This document shows positions 34,087-45,690 of a DNA stretch of 64,000 nucleotides, piece after piece. This DNA is from Aphrocallistes beatrix (taxonomy: Eukaryota; Porifera; Hexactinellida; Sceptrulophora; Aphrocallistidae), in NCBI GenBank assembly GCA_963281255.1, contig OY725496.1, positions 2,418,001 to 2,482,000 on the forward strand, written 5' to 3'. The notes beneath the pieces are model-generated. The model saw only the letters and a program-made list of their open reading frames with translations, made no database searches and was not told the origin of the DNA. Both the position numbers and the translations under genes were made by a program. Numbering within the stretch: position 1 is the stretch's first letter; every line of letters starts with the position of its first letter.

Positions 34087-35127
34087 ATATTAAAATGCTA
34101 GGATTTTTTTTTTAATGTGTTTGTCCGAATTGATTGAAGAATTGGGAAGTCATAAAGGTGTGAAAATTGGCATGTAGGTGTCAAATGATATGACTACGAT
34201 TAAGTTCTAAGATCTAAGCGAAATTTTAACATCTCTGCAAAAAAATGGAAAACAATTGTTCGCACCTTTTCTATACAAAATAAATGACTACACTATCACA
34301 ATAGAAACCATTGTACGACAATACAATAGATCGTCATTGTTATTAATACTTCAAAGCCACAACTTAAGTTTGATCTCTTAAATGTATTATAATGTATGGC
34401 AATAAAAAAGATTATGTGCATATTCACACCTTTATATACATATTTTCACACCATTTCATGAATTTTGAAAATAATGCTAGAGACTAGCTTCCAACGGTTG
34501 ACATGGGGTTTTCAGGGGTGTAGATTTCGAATATCATATTTTCAGATCTATATGATAAATTATTTGTTTACTTTTATTAACAATAGAGACATAAAGTAAA
34601 CAAATCTCAAAAATATGCTAGAAACTTGCTTTCAACGGTTGTCATGGGGTTTTCAGGGGTGTGGATTTCGAATATCATATTTTCAGATTTATGTGATAAA
34701 TTATTTGTTTACTTTTGTTTACACTAGATACATAAAGTAAACAAATCTCAAAAATATGCCAGAAACTTGCTTTAAACGGTTGACATGTGGTTTTCAGGGG
34801 TGTAGATTTCGAATATCATATTTTCGAGTATATTTGATGATCAATGTTTACTTTTGTTTACAATAGATACATAAAGTAAACACATTACAAAATAGGCTAG
34901 AGACTAGCTTCCAATGGTTGACATGGGGTTTTCAGGGTTGTAGATTTCGAATATCATATTTTCAGATCCATATGAGAAATTATTTGTCGACCATTGTTTA
35001 CAATAGTTATATAAAGGAAGAATTCCAAAATATGTTAGATTGAGTGACTCCAGGCGCCCGCAGGGCGACTCTGCGGACAAGCAGTGTCCGCAAGCCGCGC
35101 AGCGCAAACAAGCGAAGCGTGCTTGTA
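34087..35127 (+). mobile_element. Family B Helitron-like copy 1
   Basis: Related to family A at both ends: a decayed 5' end (TATTAAAATGCTAGGATTTT), the TTTGTCCGAATTGATTGAAG leader, and a GC-rich 3' tail GCGAAGCGTGCTTG before T, with the hairpin GCGGACAAGCAGTGTCCGC. The interior differs from A and holds four units of a roughly 140-bp tandem repeat (34476-35035). Confidence 0.7.
34476..35035 (-). repeat. 140-bp minisatellite in family B
   Basis: Four tandem units, each with CAACGGTTGACATGGGGTTT, GTAGATTTCGAATATCATAT and a GTTTACTTT...AAAGTAAAC inverted pair. Starts near 34476, 34617, 34757 and 34894. The same array in the same position occurs in the second B copy. Confidence 0.85.
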
Positions 35128-35129
35128 TG

Positions 35130-35406
35130 TATCAAATTGCTCGAAATTTAGGGCTGAGCACGAATTTAGCATTAAAATGAAGATCTGACATGGTTCAAGG
35201 AAGTTATGGATATGAGACATTTCGCTTCAAAATGTGTCCTTTTTTGGGCGACACCTGGTTGTACAAGTGGCTCTAAGTTGCGAAATTATAGTATTGCAAT
35301 TCTAAAAATCGAAATTAATGTTTAGAACCCCTTTAGGGATCTAAAAATGCTCAAAAAGGACTTTTGGCAATTTATTGATAAAAAATGCCCATAGGAAAGG
35401 TCAACC
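35130..35406 (+). repeat. Family G 3' half
   Basis: From ATCAAATTGCTCGAAATTTA to CATAGGAAAGGTCAACC, then TTAA (35407-35410). The left half is absent, replaced by the B element. The right flank is family E sequence, so this G copy had inserted at TTAA in an E element. Confidence 0.75.
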
Positions 35407-35410
35407 TTAA

Positions 35411-36123
35411 TGATTAGATTCTCTATTTTCTAATAGATTCAAAGTTTTCCATATAATTTGCATTACAATCAATTCAATGATAAGTCGAGAAATATTTATT
35501 TTTTAACAAAGGATTGTTTGAGGAACCTATATATTTTCGCATATATCCTTTTATTTAAGAGTATAATATATTATATATCTTCAATAGTTTTTAAGATATG
35601 ACATCGGCATCTTTCGGGGCCATAGAGTGATATTATGCCCGAACTTTACCTACAGTAAGCGATATATCACGAATAAATGGTCGGATCCGAAAATTTTTTT
35701 TTTTGAAAAGATCAGAATTTTATTTCTGATCCAATTTTCGTTAAAAGTCTGATATCAAGCAGGAGATTTCCCGAGTATTATATAAATGAACTCCCTTATA
35801 GAGCCATTTTGTTAGGATTTTATTTTTCCATTCTTCTAAATCTTTGTGTTATATAATATCGAAAGGGGCCAAAACAATGTTAAGGTCCATATCATTATAA
35901 AAATATCAAATAAGTTAAAAACTAATTGGTGAAAGCGTCAAAAAAATAATTTTTCTATTTTTAGTATCGCTAAACTTTAGGGGGTTTACTCATAAAAATA
36001 AAAATGAATACCGTCCAACTAGTACTATCAGATGGTAGACCGCTCAGTAACACAATGAAATTAACAATATTAAATTTTTCCGTCTTTTTTGACGCCATGC
36101 AAAGTTTTTCGAGTGCGGTATCC
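35411..36123 (+). repeat. Family E 3' part
   Basis: From TGATTAGATTCTCTATTTTC to TTTTTCGAGTGCGGTATCC, then TTAA (36124-36127). Forms a roughly 700-bp inverted pair with the start of the next E copy. Confidence 0.8.
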
Positions 36124-36141
36124 TTAATGTTTAACCCATAA

Positions 36142-38028
36142 GGATACCTCCCTCGAAAAACCATGCGTGGAGTAAAAAAAAAATTTTTATTGATAATTTC
36201 ATTGTATTACTGAGGGGTCTACAATCTGATAGCACTAGTTGGGCGGTATTTATTTTGATTACTAAAAATTGAAAAATTATTGGAGTTTTTTGACTCATTT
36301 ACCAATTAGTTTTAAACTAATTTGATATTTTTTAAATGATATGGACCTTAACATTGTTTTGGCACTTTTGGAGTTTATATAACACAAAGATTTAGAAGAA
36401 TGGCCAAATAAAATCCAAACAAAATAGCTCTATAAGGGAGTTCATTTATATAATGCTTGGGAAATAGCCTGTTTGATATCAGATATCTAACGATCACTGG
36501 GTCAGAAATAAAATTCTGATCGTTTCAAAAAAAAAATTATTCCGATCCGACCATTTGTTCTTGAAATATCGCTTATTATATGGAAAGTTAGGGCATAATA
36601 TCTCTCTATGGCCCCGAAAGAGGGCGTTAACATATCTTAAAAACTATTGAAGATATATAATCTATTATATTCTTAAATAAAAGGATATGTGCGAAAGTAT
36701 ATAGGTTCCTCGAACATTCCTTTGTCAAAAAATAAATAATTCTCGACTTATCATCGATTTAATTGTAATACAAATGATATGGAGAACTTTGAATATATTA
36801 GAAAATGGCGAATCTAAGCATTATGTGTCCAGAAGTGGCTATTATGCTAAATAATGAATACAATTGTCGTTAATAATGTGTACAGAAAAATTGGAGAACT
36901 TTTGATAATTATTTTGAAAGCTCTGTCCTTGGACCTCGCAGATTCGGTCAAAAAACCCCAATTAGGGTCCAAAAAGAGATATCGGTCTATCTCTGTAAAT
37001 ATAAGCTCAAATTCTTAGTTCTCACTTCCTAATATACTTTTTATGAGGGCACATATATGATTCATTGATAATAATTGCACTACATCCTATGGAATGTAAG
37101 TTTTAGATTTTTGACATATGATGACGTAGCATTTTTCGAAAATCCTAACTTGGAAACTAAAAGTCGTAGACTTTCGCTCTAACTTCCTAATATACTTTTC
37201 GGAAGCTCTTTAACCATTCTAAACTGATAGATTATACTTCGTAGTGCTAGGAATATGAATTATTATTCACAATTATCCCAAAACAATCGGGGTTAGGGGC
37301 CTCAAGGAAATTTGTAGATTTTAAGGGTATTCTTGCTATTTTTTGTAAATATTTGGTTCAAATATTCCTAAATCAGCAGTATAAATGAGAATAAATGTCT
37401 GTGAATGCTTATGTTCATTATTAATTACTCATTCTACATTCTTCTTAACATCTAACTTAAAATATCTATATCTCGGGACTTTAATATTTCAAATTTGACC
37501 GTCTTTACAGAATTTTATCTCAAAATTGGTTTGAGATATGTTTGAAAATTTCAAAAGTTGTTCCATATTATTTGGCGATGAACGCAGGACCACCAATTTT
37601 TTCGATATCTTCTAACTTGGTGATTTTATTCCTGATTTCCCAAAATACAGACATTTTTCGCCGTTTTTTTGCTCTTCTTTTTCGCACACCGATACAATTT
37701 AAAATTTTTGTCATTTTAACTTTATTTTGGTCCTATGAAGTTGCAAATATGGTCGACTATCTATGATTCGATTTGGAAGCATTTGATTCCTTGGTATGTC
37801 CTAAACAATTAATTGAGTGCCCGAATTTCTACCATTAAGATGTGCTAGCGGAAAACGAAGAAAACAGACTTTGAGACACTGTATCTCAAAAACTAGAAAT
37901 GAGAATCAAAAATGGTTTGGAATGTGCCAGTATTTCTTGATGGAGATACCTCCCACGCTAACATCTCTTATTGCTCTACTTTCATCGTATGCTGTAAGCC
38001 AAATCATGTTTTTTCGAGGGCGGTATCC
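36142..38028 (-). mobile_element. Family E element, complete copy
   Basis: Plus-strand ends GGATACCTCCCTCGAAAAA and TTTTTTCGAGGGCGGTATCC, with ATAA at 36138-36141 (decayed TTAA) and TTAA at 38029-38032. It is 1887 bp long, in reverse orientation to the other complete copies, and uninterrupted, so it gives a useful reference for the family. Open frames inside are repeat noise. Confidence 0.85.
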
Positions 38029-38035
38029 TTAAAGG

Positions 38036-38166
38036 GAACATGAATGCAGAAAATCTAAATCGCTATATTCAGATGATACTCGAAGAGTTTAAGTTAAGTT
38101 ACAGTGATGATATTGTTTGTTCAATTACTGATGGAGCATCTGTAATGATGAAGATGGGTCGAATAT
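38036..38166 (+). pseudogene. hAT transposase fragment
   Basis: Encodes NAENLNRYIQMILEEFKLSY then IVCSITDGASVMMKMGR. The VTDGAxxMxKxGR pattern is typical of the core of BED-type hAT transposases. It is only about 43 codons long, bounded by a family E element on the left and family F sequence on the right. Confidence 0.65.
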
Positions 38167-38480
38167 CACCGTTTGACAAATTACTAAATGTGTCCAATTT
38201 GATAAATTGTTCACTAACTCGTAAACCATTGAATTTAGAAGCAGAAATTATATAATCCCTTCATAGGAAGTAGTCCATTTGCTATGAAATAAGGCCGTTG
38301 GAATTTGAATGCTTAGTTTTTTTCCGTCTTTCAAGATTTGACCCCAACTGACCAAAATACGTTGCAATTGTAACGGTGGGATGTGGCAACATTCCGCGAA
38401 AATTTTCACATCAACTCGCTCACAGGTCAGTTAAATGCGAAAAATGTAAAATTAAAAACACTTAGAAGTGTCCTTAAATC
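38167..38480 (+). repeat. Family F arm fragment
   Basis: Matches the centre and right arm of the foldback elements (GTTCACTAACTCGTAAACCA, TTCAAGATTTGACCCCAACT, AAAAACACTTAGAAGTGTCC). More diverged than the other copies. Confidence 0.7.
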
Positions 38481-38487
38481 CTGAATT

Positions 38488-39172
38488 GGTGTCCCGCATT
38501 GAATTTCCAGCAATTTGATACAGTAGAACGTCAGTTATCCGAACCCCTTGGTTGACCAAATAAAATATACAAATTTATAAATGATGCATCCTTGAGTTGA
38601 GAATTGAAAGTACTACATTGCCATCATTTTATATACTACTGATGATACTTACACAGATCAATATGTAGTTTATCCATATTCATAATTATGACTACTTAGT
38701 ACTACTGACCAACTTTCCTATATAATTACATAACAACTTCAGTTATCCGAACATTTCAGTTATCCGAAACCCCTCGGTCCCAACCCGTTCGGATAACTGA
38801 CGTCCTACTGTATATATATTGACCATATTTGGAGAATTTTTTGTTGTCCGTGCCTAACAACGGCCAGGAATTTTTCGCATTCCTGGCCGTTGCTAGGAAC
38901 CCGCAGCCAAAGAATTTGTCCAAATGTCTCCAATATATTTTTCAAATTGCTGAAAATTTAGTGCTGAGCATGAATTTAGCATTAAAATGATGATCTGACA
39001 TGGTTCGAAGAAGTTATGGATATGAGACATTTCGCTTCAAAAATGTGTCCTTTTTTGGGCGACACCAGGTGGTACAAGTGGCTCTAAGTGGCGAAATATT
39101 AGCATTGAAATTCTAAAAATCGAAATTGATGTTTAGAACCCCTTCAGGGATCTAAAAATGATTAAAAAGGAC
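38488..39172 (+). repeat. Family G fragment with MITE inside
   Basis: Carries the G palindrome (AATTTCCAGCAATTTGATA ... GGCCGTTGCTAGGAACCCGC) and the right part to ATTAAAAAGGACTTTTATCC, without the GGTTGG ends. A 290-bp MITE splits the palindrome at TA. Confidence 0.75.
38521..38810. mobile_element. 290-bp pogo-type MITE
   Basis: Ends CAGTAGAACGTCAGTTATCC and, from the right, CAGTAGGACGTCAGTTATCC, with TA at 38519-38520 and 38811-38812. The empty site GATATATATATTGACC is seen in other G copies (near 6255). Internal repeats TTCAGTTATCCGAAC near 38740-38775. No protein. Confidence 0.85.
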
Positions 39173-39911
39173 TTTTATCCACTAAATAATCTTTTCACCA
39201 CTTTTACCACCAATGCCTAAAGGTGTTGAAATCATTATTTAATGATTTATTACATTGGTATGTTGAAGTATGTAACACATAGAGTGACAACAATTTGTCT
39301 TTAAATATGCGTACTATGCATTTATTAGCTTAGATATTTGGCACTGTACATCTAGTTAATTATCAAAAATTAAGGTTGAAGATAAGATAAAACTATGATA
39401 AATTGCAGAATATAGTTGGTGTGTTAGTAAACTTATCATTTCATATTTTTTAGTTGGATAGAAAAACTATAACATATTATAAAATGAAATTCGTAAGGGC
39501 TCCCAAATTACAAATTTAGATATCTATTCGATCTAAACGGACATTTACATATACCGGGATGGGAAAAAAACATATTTTGCATCTTTGTAATATAATATGT
39601 GATACTTAATCAACAAAGCATAGATCGAGCATTCTTAATGTGATTAAAGTGAATTGGGTCATCGTCACCATTGAAACAGTATCTTAATCACACAGTACAA
39701 TTGCTCTGTACTACTGTAGTAGGATGCAAATGATTTCACCCCCAATAAACTGTCAGAAATTACGTCAATCGGAAACTTTTTTTGTAATTCATCTATTTCA
39801 CATCATAATCATCATAATCACAATTACGATATCAATAATTTCTAACAAGGTAAATACCTAATAACTAATAAATAATTATTTAATATTTATAATAGAATAA
39901 GTGGTAAACTG
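39173..39911. other. No recognised gene
   Basis: AT-rich sequence with no recognised motif; it may include 3' flank of the OTU pseudogene. Confidence 0.35.
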
Positions 39912-40560
39912 TTACTCGTCGTGTATCACAGTAAAATATGATTGATAGCGGCAGTTAATTAGGTCTGTGATAGGCTGAAAATGATCATCAAAATTAGTTA
40001 GGTACATCACTTGGTTAGATCTGTGCTCTTCATAAAAATGGTAGCGATACCATCTTATTTCGTTGCATGTTTTCTTCGAATCACAATGGAAGTTCGCAAC
40101 AAACAGGTCTAACCCTAACATGATGGATACTGCCATTATTTCAACGTGGTTGCCCAAATATGATCACTACCCATTTGTGACTGTAAAATATACTGCTTTG
40201 ATGATAGATTGCTAAATTTTAATTCAAGGTAGCGTGTAATGTAACTAGCTCCTTGAACTCGAATAAATCTATAAACCTCCCCGCGAACTTTCTCGTGGTG
40301 ATTCTCTGAACCCGTTAGTGCGGCTGAGATTGCTCAGAAAAAGCAGTTACCATCGCGTTTTATGGGATACTATTCAAGGGGAATGAAACTTCCTAGCTGT
40401 TTTCCAACGTAATAATCTGCCTGAGGTGGTTTTTTCTCGAATGGGTTGTAACAGATTGCATTTGATATTTGCCTTTTCTAGATATTGGAGAATAATTAGG
40501 AATGTCTTGATTTTTGAATTGATGAAATGTATAAGGGAGCGATTTGAGATCTTGTTGAGT
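39912..40560 (-). pseudogene. OTU-type cysteine protease, inactivated
   Basis: A minus-strand OTU domain (deubiquitinase-like cysteine protease fold). The catalytic loop reads YPIKRDGNCFF then stop then AISAALTGSENHHEKV (near 40310-40370), so the Asp and Cys of the active site are present but the next codon is TGA. A TAG lies just before YPIK. The frame runs on (VRGEVYRFIRVQGASYITRY, ELKFSNLSSKQYILQSQ) to SDHIW. A one-base shift there leads to GNHVEIMAVSIMLGLDLFVA, and the C-terminal FDDHFQPI (near 39976-39993) supplies the catalytic His. The domain is complete in order and length, with two stops and one shift, and no introns. OTU domains occur in host genes and in some mobile elements; which applies here is unknown. 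Confidence 0.8.
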
Positions 40561-41029
40561 TCTTGAGACAATCAGCAGGTCTAAAGATATTCTATGACCT
40601 ATATTTATGTACATATTAATTTTGAATTATTTCAAAAGAATAAATAAACTCGAAATTACTCACGGTTGCATAGAGGATCTGATAAACATAGTCAAATGGT
40701 TTTGTATGAGGAAGTTGCATCTTTTTTCCGAAAGGGCTACTGCAGTCCATTGAACGAGGTGATTAATGATTTCCTCTCTCTAAGTGCAAGTAAATAATAT
40801 CGGGTGCATATACACAGAGGCGTAGCTTATACCTATGTCGCCCGGGGCGGATGTATTTCATGCCGCCCCTCAACACACATTTCTACCTCAACTCAAAGTG
40901 TATAAACTTAATTTGTGGTGTGTTTTGTGTGTTAATTTAAAATACTATTCATACTCGTATTAGCTGGAAAAAGCATGTTCAAATTCAAAATACCTTGGAA
41001 AATTGAGTTTACCAATATATATTTTACAA

Positions 41030-42087
41030 GCACGCTTTGCTTGCTTGCGCTGCGCGGCTTGCAGAGACTGCGTGTCCGCAGAGTCACCCTGCGGGTGCCT
41101 GGAGTTACTCAATCTAACATATTTTGGGATTTTTTTCCTTTATATAAATATTTTAAACAAAGGTCAACGAAAAATTTCTCATATGGATCCGAAAATATAT
41201 TATTCGAAATCTACAGCACTAAAAACCCCATGTCAACCGTTGGAAGCTAGTCTCTGGCCTATTTTTGTAATTTGTTTACTTTATGTATCTATTGTAAACA
41301 AAAGTAGACAAAAATTTATCATATCAATCTGAAAATATGATATTCGAAATCTACACCCCTAAAAAACCCATGTCAACCGTTGGAAGCTAGTTTCTAGCCT
41401 ATTTTTTAAATTTGTTTACTTTATGTATCTATTGTAAACAAAAGTAAACAAATAATTTATCATATCGATCTGAAAATATGATATTCGAAATCTACACCCC
41501 TAAAAAACCCATGTCAACCGTTGGAAGCTAGTTTCTAGCATATTTTTGAGATTTGTTTACTTTATGTATCTATTGTAAACAAAAGTCAACAAATAATTTA
41601 TCATATCGATCTGAAAATATGATATTCGAAATCTACACCCCTAAAAACCCCATGTCACCCGTTGGAAGCTAGTCTCTAGCATTATTTTCAAAATTAATCA
41701 AATGGTGTGAAAATATGTATATAAAGGTGTGAAAATATGCAGATAATCTTTTTTATTGCCAAATACTATAATACATTTAAGATATCAAACATAAGTTGTG
41801 GCTTTGAAATATTAATAACAATGACGATCTATTGTAGTGTCGTACAATGGTTTCTATTGTGATAGTGTAGTCATTTATTTTGTATAGAAAAGGTGCGAAA
41901 ATTTGTTTTTCTTTTTTTTTGCAGAGGTGTGAAAATTTCGCTTAGATTTTCGAACTTAATCCTAGATTCATCATTTGACACCTACATGCCAATTTTCGTA
42001 CCTCTATGACTTGCCAATTCTTCAATCAATTCGGACAAACAAACAAACAAACAAACAAACATACAAATCCTAGAGTTTTAATATATA
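41030..42087 (-). mobile_element. Family B Helitron-like copy 2
   Basis: On the minus strand it starts TCTTATATATTAAAACTCTA after A and ends GCAAAGCGTGCTTG before T, with no duplication. The leader has a (GTTT)n run at about 42037-42062. The 140-bp minisatellite occupies 41150-41690. Inserted in a hAT MITE, in opposite orientation to the B copy at 34087-35127. Confidence 0.8.
41150..41690 (+). repeat. 140-bp minisatellite in family B, copy 2
   Basis: About four units; TAAACAAAAGT starts at 41295, 41435 and 41576 give a 140-141 bp period. Each unit contains GATATTCGAAATCTACACCC and ATGTCAACCGTTGGAAGCTA. Confidence 0.85.
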
Positions 42088-42171
42088 AGATGAAACACAA
42101 GGTCAAGTGCCGCCCCTATTAAGCGCCGCCCGAGGCGGTCCGCCCCCCCTAGCTACGCCACTGCATATACA

Positions 42172-44439
42172 TCATATAGCTAGTTGTTTAATCAGATGAA
42201 GTACATATATATTAGTAACTTGCCAATGATGACGAACTTTCAACCTTGATAACCGATAGCAATATTGAAAATGGTAGCATTATATCATTTACAGGAGAAT
42301 TGGATAGCTCTCGATGTAATTGGGAAAGAAAGGTAATTTTCTTTATATGCCTGATAATTTCCTCCTAAAGGTAAACTATTATACGATACATATACTTCGA
42401 AACAAAGAACAAAAACATAGAACAAAAAATACCTTTAAAGATACCAAAGAGCGCATTATTGCTCTGGCTGGTATACCATAAGTATAGGTTGTCACTTCGT
42501 ATCCACCTAAATGTACACTTTTGTAAGAATCAGCAGTGTCTCTCCCTATACACTAAACTTAGACTTGGTTTTTATATTGTGAATGTTGATCATTAAAATT
42601 CTTGTTTATGATTACTAGTATAATTTATCACAGCATATCTGCACAAATTATAAATGTATGTAAAGACCTTGACGTGTTTGTTTCTACATATTTGAAGAAT
42701 TGATGTTTGACTGTCTGTGGAATTGACCTCGTCAGCGCTTTGTTTCCCCATAATACTTGTACGTGTAGCATCTGATTCTGTATCCTGATATTGTACTAAA
42801 AATATACTTACTTCAATAAATCGAGAATATTACTTCCTTGTAAGATGAATTGGGTATTTCTTCATTTTATCACATGTTTAGTGATTAAGTGACTTTCAGC
42901 TAAGTCAGCTACTTTAAAAGGACCCATATACATCGGTTTATCCTTTGTTCCTGGCATTTTCCTCTCCTTTGTTTTATATATAATTTAAATATAATTTCTT
43001 TACAAATTTATCGACAAACTATTTTTTTATTGAAAGTTTGCTGTTCACGATAATCGTTAGAATCGTAGATGGTATTCGTACTCGCAAAGTATAGTTTAAT
43101 TAAATAATGAAACATAATATCCGCCAGTTAGAAGTTGTATGTCACTCTATTACTGGATTTGACTACGTACGCATAGCGCAATCTCTTTGCTCAATGCAAC
43201 TGTCAAATTATACATATATTAGAATAGATTGTATCATGAGTTGATACTAAAAATGGAAACCGCTTGATATTAAGTATTACAATTCATTGTTTATTCGTGT
43301 TTTCTTTTAAGTAAGTTATGTAGTTCAAATTTACAAGTGATCAAAAGTTGCATCAGCTTCAATTTGAACATGGTTATTAACAAGACACTGATTCATAACA
43401 GCAAGATTTCATCTTTACCACAAATATAATGCGGAATATGGTAGTATGACTTTTATCTAGCGTCAACATGATGGTATTGTTAATTAATAGTAATGTACGT
43501 ATTATTACAATTTATCTTTTTAGAATTGAAAAAGTGAAAGATCTAAAATAGAGGTTGAAATAATAATGTAAAATACCTATTTAATACAAGTTAAGTGAAC
43601 CCTTGACAGCACCAATTTTTTTCTAAGAATTGTCGAAGTTTTTGAAAAAATTGATTGAATTTCAGGTAATTATAAGAAAAATTCTTAGAATTTGACAATA
43701 TAATTTTAATTAATAAGGCCCCAGGTCCCTCCCCCGTAATTTTTGGTTACCTGATGCCCTAATCAAGCTACCGATTTCCTAGCAGGACAAGAATATTAAG
43801 TATCTTGAACGTGCCTAGTTTAACACAAATTTAATTATTTAAACAAGTAGACCCTCGCTACTTGAACTGTCCTGTACACCATTCAAACATTACATAATGA
43901 TGATTATATTATCGCCAAAATGGCCTCAAACATACCCCACTCACTTCAGTCACACCATGTCACAAAATAGATACTCCCTCCTTCAACATTACGTAATGCT
44001 AGATCCATTTCATTGAATACATCCGATTTATACATTTTACAAGTAACAAAGAAAATTCAACATTTTCTCCCCGATACTGCGTTAAGTTGTGCAACCACTA
44101 AGCGCCCTTACCCACTAGCTCTCGTATTAAAGTAGTGACGAACTCTTCGATTAGTAAAGTATATGGCATATTATTGCTTTTTAACGAGGTTTTGCAATCG
44201 TATATTAGGTACGTAGAGTGAATAATATTATTATTGGTGTTCGGATTTTAAAATTAATTTACGACTATCAAGGATGGTTGTATTTATAAATTATTTTAAG
44301 CGTCAATTTTTTGATCAAAATAGATTTCCAGTGAATAATCACTCCAAAAACAATTTTGGGTTATTAAGCAGCGGGACAAGTGGAACTAAGATAGTTCGCA
44401 GTATATTTATTAATAGTACACAAGATAATAATGAATTAA
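42172..44439. other. Long stretch without recognised gene
   Basis: About 2.3 kb of AT-rich sequence. I see no open frame with motifs, no family A/E/F/G ends and no tandem array. It may hold old unrecognisable repeats or the flanks of the gypsy remnant to its right. Confidence 0.4.
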
Positions 44440-45300
44440 TTCCCAATTTCGTAATATATAACACGAACCTTGCTTGTAAATTATTTGCCTGGGTCATGCT
44501 GAATAATTGCTGGAATGCCGTAGATCTAGGGTTGCCAGATTTTCAAAAGGCCAAACCCGGACATAATTTATTCTCTAAAAAAATGCTTATTGTAATGTTA
44601 TCTAATTTTAAATTTGTATCAATAACTTATCGTCAAAATATACAGAATACATAAATAATCAAGAGAAATTATAAATTATATTTCGTCTATTAGTTAATTG
44701 CGGGTAAACTAAAATATCAGAGAATAAAATTTGAAATAACAATTTAAATGTAGGTAATTCACTGTAAACCAGAGCTGCAAAGACAATAAAATGACTCTTG
44801 ACCCACGTGACTACATATCTATATATCATAATTCATCGTTGAAGCCATTGAACACAGAAACAAAAAGAAGATTCCAAGTATACTCATTACGAAACATGTT
44901 AGGCAGTTAGGGTCAGTACTCAGTAGTATACGTACACTATGGTAGCATTACAAATCAGTAATAATCCAAATTTCACAAACTTGCACTCTTTCTCCAAATA
45001 TTAGAGAGTGACACGTTTGCAGCAGAGCAATAGCTAACTAAATAACTTAGATACGGATAGAATATATTGACAGTCCTGAGTAGTGAGTAGTCGGACAGGA
45101 CTCAAAATTCTCCTAACCCGGACAAATTCATCCCATTCCCGGACTCCGGACAAATGGCTCGAAATCCGGACTTCTGGCAACCCTACGTAGATCAGATACA
45201 TTTCAGAGAGTACGTTGATAACTGATTTCGTTGTTTTGGACTGTAACGCTCTTGCAGCAACGAACTTGGTTAGATAGCATACAACCACTTCACATGCCTA
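44440..45300 (-). pseudogene. Ty3/gypsy integrase remnant, split by a MITE
   Basis: Minus strand. VVCYLTKFVAARALQSKTTK (near 45210-45285) matches the start of a gypsy integrase catalytic core (usually VVDYFTKYxEA). The MITE at 44527-45185 follows directly. The next piece, left of it, reads GIPAIIQHDPGK then stop then FTS (near 44455-44515), matching the usual YGxPxxIxSDRGxxFTS. The second catalytic Asp is retained in form (HDPGK) but the expected context is altered. Both pieces lie on the same strand and in register around the duplicated target. No LTRs recognised; inactive. Confidence 0.65.
44527..45185. mobile_element. 659-bp hAT-type MITE
   Basis: Ends TAGGGTTGCCAGA and TCTGGCAACCCTA, with the perfect 8-bp duplication CGTAGATC at 44519-44526 and 45186-45193. 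Short CCCGGACA/TCCGGAC words recur inside both ends. No transposase. Inserted in the gypsy integrase remnant. Confidence 0.88.
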
Positions 45301-45305
45301 TCTAC

Positions 45306-45690
45306 TTAGGTGGTGCAGTGGTTAGAGCGTTTGAATACCAAGACTTAGGTCACGGGTTCTAACCTCGCTCTAGTCATTTGCATTTTACTCTCAATCACAT
45401 TGCTTCAGTAATGTAATCTGAGCCCACACACTAGCAGAACCTTAGTGAGCTGAAAGCACTAAGGATGTCATCTCGTTTAAAGGTGAAGTTAAGTCAGGTA
45501 CTATCTTTCTTGCCTACTGCTAGCCGAGTTTTTCTCTGTTACACTCTAGCATATGCATACACAAATACTGCACACACCACATTCAGCAAATCAGTAGGTT
45601 TAGCACCTCACTCAGATTGTAAACTCCCAGAAAACATATCAGCATGGATTCGGGGGTATATAAATCTATAAACTTTAACTTTAACTTTAA
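45306..45690 (+). mobile_element. tRNA-derived SINE, copy 2
   Basis: Same structure as 26104-26505: TGGTGCAGTGG, GGTTCTAACCT, body, and tail (CTTTAA)n at 45675-45690. This is the best-preserved tail. Confidence 0.85.

Larger units (their letters stand above)
40815..42163. mobile_element. hAT-type element with family B inside
   Basis: Ends CAGAGGCGTAGCTTA and AGCTACGCCACTG with the perfect 8-bp duplication CATATACA at 40807-40814 and 42164-42171. GC-rich CCGCCC motifs lie inside both ends. Most of the interior (41030-42087) is an inserted family B copy, so the element itself is only about 290 bp and non-coding. The ends resemble those of the autonomous-type hAT at 16515-20095. Confidence 0.88.

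Noticed and set aside
37542-38032. Open frames of 71-74 codons at 37542, 37817 and in other family E copies
   Set aside because: They arise from repeat sequence, differ between copies, and show no protein motif.
44274-44654. 126-codon plus-strand frame
   Set aside because: It runs from unassigned DNA across the MITE border at 44527, and the recognisable coding signal (integrase) is on the other strand.
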